In this document: piece after piece, positions 59,395 to 64,000 of the stretch
Numbering within the stretch: position 1 is the stretch's first letter
How the letters are laid out: each line of letters begins with the position of its first letter
Assembly (NCBI RefSeq): GCF_021730395.1
Contig: NC_069366.1
Location: 72,731,001-72,795,000, forward strand
Length of the DNA: 64,000 bases
Source: Mercenaria mercenaria
Taxonomy: Eukaryota > Mollusca > Bivalvia > Venerida > Veneridae
Reading direction: 5' to 3'
Program-made: the position numbers and the translations under genes
The notes under the pieces: model-generated
Database searches by the model: none
Told to the model about the DNA's origin: nothing
What the model saw: the letters and a program-made list of their open reading frames with translations, nothing else

Positions 59395-61903
59395 GTATGT
59401 ACCTGACAGTCCATATATGGTAGTGTTACAACAGGGACACTGGCAAACAGTATGTTACTGGCAGTCATATAAGGTAGTGACATGGGTATATATGACACTG
59501 CCGTAAAATGGACACTGGCAAATGGTATGTACATGGCAGTCTATATATGGTAGGGCTGCAACTCGGATTCTGCCAAACGGTATGTACCTGGCAGTCCATT
59601 GATGGTAGTGCTGTAACTCCGACACTGGCAAATGGTAAGTACCTGGCAGTCCATTGATGGTAGTACTGTAACTCGGACACTGGCAACTGGTATGTACTTG
59701 GCAGTCCATTGATGGTAGTGCTGTAACACGGACACTGGCAAATGATATGTACCTGGCAGTCCATTGATGGAAGTGCTGTAACTCGGACACTGGCAAATGG
59801 AATGTACCCGGCAGTTCATTAATGTTAATACTGTAACACGGACACTGGCAAATGGTATGTACCTGTCAGGCCATTGATGGTAGTGCTGTAACTCGGACAC
59901 TGGCAAATGGTATTTACCTGGCAGTCCATTGATGGTAGTGCTGTAACTCGGACACTGGCAAACGGTATGTACCTGGCAGTCCATTGATGGTAGTGCTGTA
60001 ACTCCGACACTGGCAAATGGTATGTACCTGGCAGTCCATTGATGGAAGTGCTGTAACTCGGACACTGGCAAATGGAATGTACCCGGCAGTTCATTAATGT
60101 TAATACTGTAACACGGACACTGGCAAATGGTATGTACCTGTCAGTCTATTAATGGTAGTGCTGTAACTTGGACACTGGCAAATGGTATACTGGCAGTTAA
60201 TTGATTTTGATACTGTAACACGGACACTGGCAAATAGTATTTACCTGGCAGTTATTTGATGGTAGTGCTGTAACACAGACACTGGCAAATGGTATGTACC
60301 CGGCAGTTCATTAATGTTAATACTGTAACACGGACACTGGCAAATGGTATGTACCTGTCAGGCCATTGATGGTAGTGCTGTAACTCGGACACTGGCAAAT
60401 GGTATTTACCTGGCAGTCCATTGATGGTAGTGCTGTAACTCGGACACTGGCAAATGGTATGTACCTGGCAGTCCATTGATGGTAGTGCTGTAACACGGAC
60501 ACTGACAAATGGTATGTACCTGGCAGTCCATTGATGGTAGTGCTGTAACACGGGCACTGGCAAATGGTATTTACCTGGCAGTCCATTGATGGTAGTGCTG
60601 TAATACGGACACTGGCAAATGGTATTTATCTGGCAGTCTATTGATGGTAGTGCTGTAACACGGACACTGGCAAATGGTATGTACATAGTAGTTCATTGAT
60701 GGTAGTGCTGTAACACGGACACTGGCAAATGGTATTTACCTGGCAGTCCATTGATGGTAGTGCTGTAACACGGACACTGGCAAATGGTATTTACCTGGAA
60801 GTCCATTTATAGTAGTGCTGTAACACGGACAATGGCAAATGGTATGTACCTGGCAGTCCATTGATGGTAGTGCTGTAACTAGGACACTGGCAAATGGTAT
60901 GTACCTGGCAGTCCATTGATTGTAGTGCTGTAACACGGACACTGGCAAATGGTATGTACCTGGCAGTCCATTGATGGTAGTGCTGTAACTCGGACACTGG
61001 CAAATGGTATGTATCCGGCAGATCATTTATTGTAGTGCTGTAACACGGACGCTGGCAAATGGTATTTACCTGGCAGTCCATTGATGGTAGTGATGTAACT
61101 CGGACACTGGCAAATGGTATGTACCTGGCAGTCCATTGATGGTAGTGCTGTAATTCGGACACTGGCAAATGGTATGTACCCGGCAGTCCATTGATGGTAG
61201 TGCTGTAACACGGACACTGGCAAATGGTATGTACCTGGCAGTCCATTGATGGTAGTGCTGTAACTTGGACACTGGCAAATGGTATGTACCTGGCAGTCCA
61301 TTGATGGTAGTGCTGTAACTCGGACACTGGCAAATGGTATGTACCCGGTAGTTCATTAATGTTAATATTGTACCACGGACACTGGCAAATGGTATTTACT
61401 GGGCAATCCATTGATGGTAGTGCTGTAACTCGGACACTGGCAAATGGTATTTACCGGGCAGTCCATTGATGTTAATACTTTAACACGGACACTGGCAAAT
61501 GGTATGTACCTAGTAGTTCATTGATGGTAGTGCTGTAACACGGACAATGGCAAATGATATGTGCCTGGCAGTCCATTGATGGTAGTGCTGTAACTTGGAC
61601 ACTTGCAAATGGTATGTACCCGGCAGATCATTGATGTTAATACTGTAAACACGGATACTGGCAAATGGTATATAACCGGCAGTCCATTGATGGTACTGTT
61701 GTAACACTGATACTGACAAATGGTATGTACCTGGCAGTCCATTGATGGTAGTGCTGTAACTCGGACACTGGCAAATGGTATGTACCTGACAGTCCATAAA
61801 TTGTAGTGCTGTAACTCGGACACTGGCAAATGGTACGTACATGGCAGTCAGTATATGATACTACTGTGACACGGACATGGTATGTACCTGGCATTCTAGA
61901 GCT
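59368..61903. repeat. 55 bp minisatellite (~46 copies) carrying a splice donor
   Basis: The consensus unit starts 'gacactggcaaatggtatgt', then 'acctggcagtccattgatgg' and 'tagtgctgtaactcg'. The first unit overlaps the end of the VWC-like exon at 59,281-59,394, where caaatg|gtatgt is the donor. Most units keep caaatggtatgt. Because 55 is not divisible by three, frames cycle through all three phases, and long minus-strand frames are chance. A variant unit with 'ttcattaatgttaatactg' marks a block near 59,806-59,960 that recurs at ~60,296-60,450, evidence of block duplication inside the array. Confidence 0.95.
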
Positions 61904-62400
61904 GGTACAATCTGACTAAAGTACTTAATCTTCCAAAAGAAGATCTGAAAATGACCCATTTACATTCGTCTTCTGTATATTTTGGATTTCCGATATTGCT
62001 ATTTTTATTTTCGCAAATCTATTTTTATTTGAACCAATCAGACGACTTGTTTCAACAAGCATTTGGCTGAACCATCAAAATAGCGTCGAATGTCGAAAGG
62101 TGAAAAAAATGTGCAGTCAATCCTGGGCTCGAACCCGGGAGCCCTCGCTTACAGGTCGAGTGCCCTACCGTCTGAGTTAACCGGCTGTCTGACCACTAAC
62201 GTGACCAAATCCTTACCATGACATAATATTTCTCTCAAAACACGAGGATGTAGCCGCGATGTGGTCGTCATAAGATAGATATGGAAAAACCCAGGCTAAA
62301 TATAGATTTTTTAAACTGATATTTTCACATACAAAATGTTTTAAATAAGCCTCTGATTGGCTAGCGGAAGGGTCGTCAGAACAAGGCTATCAATAGCACG
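61904..62400. mobile_element. ~490 bp insert within the 55 bp array
   Basis: Array units stop near 61,903 and one diverged unit reappears at 62,401-62,463 (cggacactggcatatagtat). The segment between has 'ccaatcag' and 'ctgattgg' as an inverted pair and a tRNA-like block on the minus strand. It may be a SINE or MITE insertion. Exact ends and a target duplication were not found. Confidence 0.45.
62114..62187 (-). tRNA. tRNA-like sequence, probably SINE head or pseudogene
   Basis: On the minus strand the B box (ggttcgagccc) is perfect. The anticodon arm is ctcga-loop-gcgag with loop cctgtaa. The D arm pairs poorly, the acceptor stem does not pair, and base 33 is not T. A working tRNA is unlikely. 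Confidence 0.35.
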
Positions 62401-62463
62401 TCTTCTCGGACACTGGCATATAGTATGTACCTGGTAGTCTATTTATGTCATTGATTTAACACG

Positions 62464-62959
62464 GAAGCTTGAAACAGGAATGTACGTAATATTTTGTAAG
62501 TAGAGTATTTACCAGCAGTGATACGAAATGTATTATGGGCATGATAGATCAGAGCTTAAATGCGGGCTGTAATAGTAAAAAAACTTTATATAGAAACTTG
62601 TAAATATACTCAAACACAAAAGAAAGTGTGCACTTTTTAAATTTGAATATTCTTAGTTCTTAAAGAGGTATCCGTCTACAATTTGCAACATGATTTGCCC
62701 GAAGCATGTACTATTGACCTTCCTTCAATTTTATGGTAAAAACTAGGTGGAGTCCAGATAATAGTTAGCGATAGAAGACTTTTGCGCGATTTGCACGTGC
62801 TGTCAATAGGAAATGTACATGTCTACAAAAACGTGTTTTGTCAGTTTTCTGATACCTTTGGTGAAAGAAAAAAACGCATTAGATTTAAAATTTGTGCTGT
62901 AATAAAATGCCACGACTTAGAGAAACTCAGCGAATTGAAGCATTAACAACGTTTATACT
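62464..62959. other. Intergenic or intronic, nothing recognised
   Basis: AT-rich with no recognised exon or repeat. Confidence 0.4.
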
Positions 62960-63412
62960 GTCTTCAAACAGTGAAAATATCAATTTTATTTTTCACTGGT
63001 ACGGAACTAGATTTGAATGCGAAATGATATGAATTAGATAAAGATGTATGAAAATAATAAAAGGATCATACATATTTACATTTTATCATAGGCTAATGAA
63101 ATGTAAACAACAAACGTAATAGAACTATTTATAGTTGTTGTTTTTTCTACAAAGACATCCTGACGTCACGACATTATGATGCGACACACGTGGTGTTGCG
63201 CGAACAAACTGAATATTATTTGGTTAAAAACATTAAAATGCAAATAGAAAATTTGTTTGTTTCAGTGTAAGATAGAAAAATATTTCACTCGTGAACACCA
63301 TAATTTACATTTTCACTCGTGGCTGCGCCACTCGTGAAAATATTGCACTATGGTGTTCACTCGGTGAAATATATTTCGGTCTTACACTTAAACAAACAAA
63401 TATCCTCTATAT
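62960..63412 (+). mobile_element. Non-autonomous element, copy related to 10,083-10,600
   Basis: It begins 'ttcaaacagtgaaaatatc...tttcactggtacgg' and ends 'ggtgaaatatatttcggtct...acaaacaaatatcctc'. In the middle are 'tgacgtcacgacattatg' and a 'cactcgtggctgcgccactcgtg' palindrome. The same landmarks occur in reverse at 10,083-10,600 and partly at 54,840-54,955. It is non-coding. Confidence 0.6.
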
Positions 63413-63480
63413 ATATATATATCACTGCATTATGAGGTAAAATTGTGCTTATTATACTGTATCATAAGCTAAACTTGAAG

Positions 63481-63564
63481 TCCCGCGAGCCGGACCCGAA
63501 CCAGCCACCTAAGGATGACAAGCACTACTGTACAGTCTCCGCTCGACCACTAAACTATCACGGG
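63481..63564 (-). tRNA. tRNA-Tyr (GTA) with intron, possibly degenerate
   Basis: The minus strand reads cccgtga-tagtttagtgg... with anticodon gta (63,533-63,531), a ~13-14 nt intron, 'atccttaggtggctgg', the B box ggttcgggtcc and ends tcgcggg-a. The acceptor stem pairs 7/7 (one G-T) and the D stem pairs. The intron just after the anticodon is typical of eukaryotic tRNA-Tyr. The 5' strand of the anticodon stem seems one base short (ggaga for ggagga), so it may be a slightly broken copy. No CCA is encoded, as expected for a eukaryote. Confidence 0.68.
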
Positions 63565-63788
63565 GACATTACATTATCTTTTTACTTCTTCCACCTTATT
63601 TCAAACAGTTTTTCTGAAAATAAAGTTAATGACGTATTGACATATATTTAGAGGCCTTTTTGCAAGATAATATTATGGTCCATATGTTAGATCGAGACAG
63701 AACTTAGGAAAATATGCATTACTAAATTTTAGTTCAGGCAAATCATGGCTATCAAAATAGGCTATTTCAAATATATTATATATAGTTT

Positions 63789-63988
63789 TTAACCCTTATC
63801 AATCCATAATTGATTCTGCCTTTGCCATTAGTGCAGATCATAATCAGCCTGCACATCCGTGCAGTCTGATTTTCACCTGTTTTGCTCGCAATTCAGTCAA
63901 AATTATGCACCACTTTTATCAATTAATACTAGTAGTACTGTCAAGACTGACCATTTCATTATTATAGAAATTTAGCAGAGTAAGGGTT
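63789..63988. mobile_element. MITE-like element, second copy of 16,022-16,233 family
   Basis: The ends are ttaaccctt and taagggttat. Interior blocks 'attgattctgcctttgcc', 'cagcctgcacatccgtgcag' and 'tatagaaatttagcagag' follow the same order as at 16,022. Confidence 0.72.
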
Positions 63989-64000
63989 ATACATATCCTC

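Noticed and set aside
59455-61894. Many minus-strand frames rich in Cys/His (CQVHTICQCPSYST-type repeats)
   Set aside because: A 55 bp unit reads through all three phases, and the same peptide set appears in several overlapping frames. This is a repeat artefact.
59368-61903. CRISPR-like array
   Set aside because: The units are contiguous tandem copies without unique spacers, in an animal genome. The same holds for the 33 bp array.
10083-63412. Reading the copies at 10,083 and 62,960 as LTRs of one element
   Set aside because: They are inverted to each other, 53 kb apart, and no reverse transcriptase, integrase or gag-like frame lies between them in a consistent layout.
63445-63651. 68-codon plus-strand frame
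   Set aside because: It overlaps the tRNA-Tyr on the opposite strand and has no domain. It is a chance frame.

Overview
The window looks like nuclear DNA of a bivalve mollusc, probably a heterodont clam. It is AT-rich, with small exons separated by long introns and many interspersed elements. Several elements carry internal ~145-165 bp tandem arrays of the kind described in bivalves, and tRNA-headed SINEs and a repeated ~240 bp palindrome also point that way. The genus cannot be fixed from sequence alone. No bacterial, organellar or viral block was seen.

Layout. Bases 1-20,370 are mostly non-genic: decayed repeats, a Tc1-like transposon remnant, a SINE nested in another element, and one possible minus-strand exon (6568-6909). 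Bases 20,371-33,810 hold two tandem plus-strand genes of the HtrL/YibB family, which resemble glycosyltransferases. Both have a 105-nt exon 1 encoding a membrane anchor. Copy 1 looks whole, and its 6 kb intron is filled by two large repeats. Copy 2 is split in its second exon by a 579 bp Penelope-like element flanked by a 13 bp target-site duplication. A 4 kb minisatellite of 33 bp units follows (33,881-37,903), then a CA repeat and another tandem-repeat element.

Bases 39,796-45,100 encode a BTB-BACK (kelch-like) protein in three exons. The last exon needs one frame change at the BTB/BACK junction. Bases 48,628-59,394 and beyond hold a secreted cysteine-rich gene built from symmetric phase 1-1 exons that each encode one VWC-like module. 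There are two candidate signal-peptide exons (48,628 and 55,075). A complete minus-strand TRIM-like gene (two B-boxes, coiled coil, NHL-like propeller, no RING; 53,210-50,943) lies between them.

The last recognised VWC-like exon runs straight into a 2.5 kb array of 55 bp units. The unit spans that exon's own splice donor, so the donor is repeated about 46 times. The end of the window has tRNA-like sequences, including a good intron-containing tRNA-Tyr match, and MITE-like elements related to copies elsewhere in the window.

No operon or joint pathway connects the genes. The HtrL-like pair probably act in the secretory pathway, the BTB-BACK protein as a ubiquitin-ligase adaptor, the TRIM-like protein as a cytoplasmic scaffold, and the VWC-like protein outside the cell. 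These roles are inferred from family membership. All exon boundaries were read by eye from splice consensus and phase and are not confirmed by transcripts.
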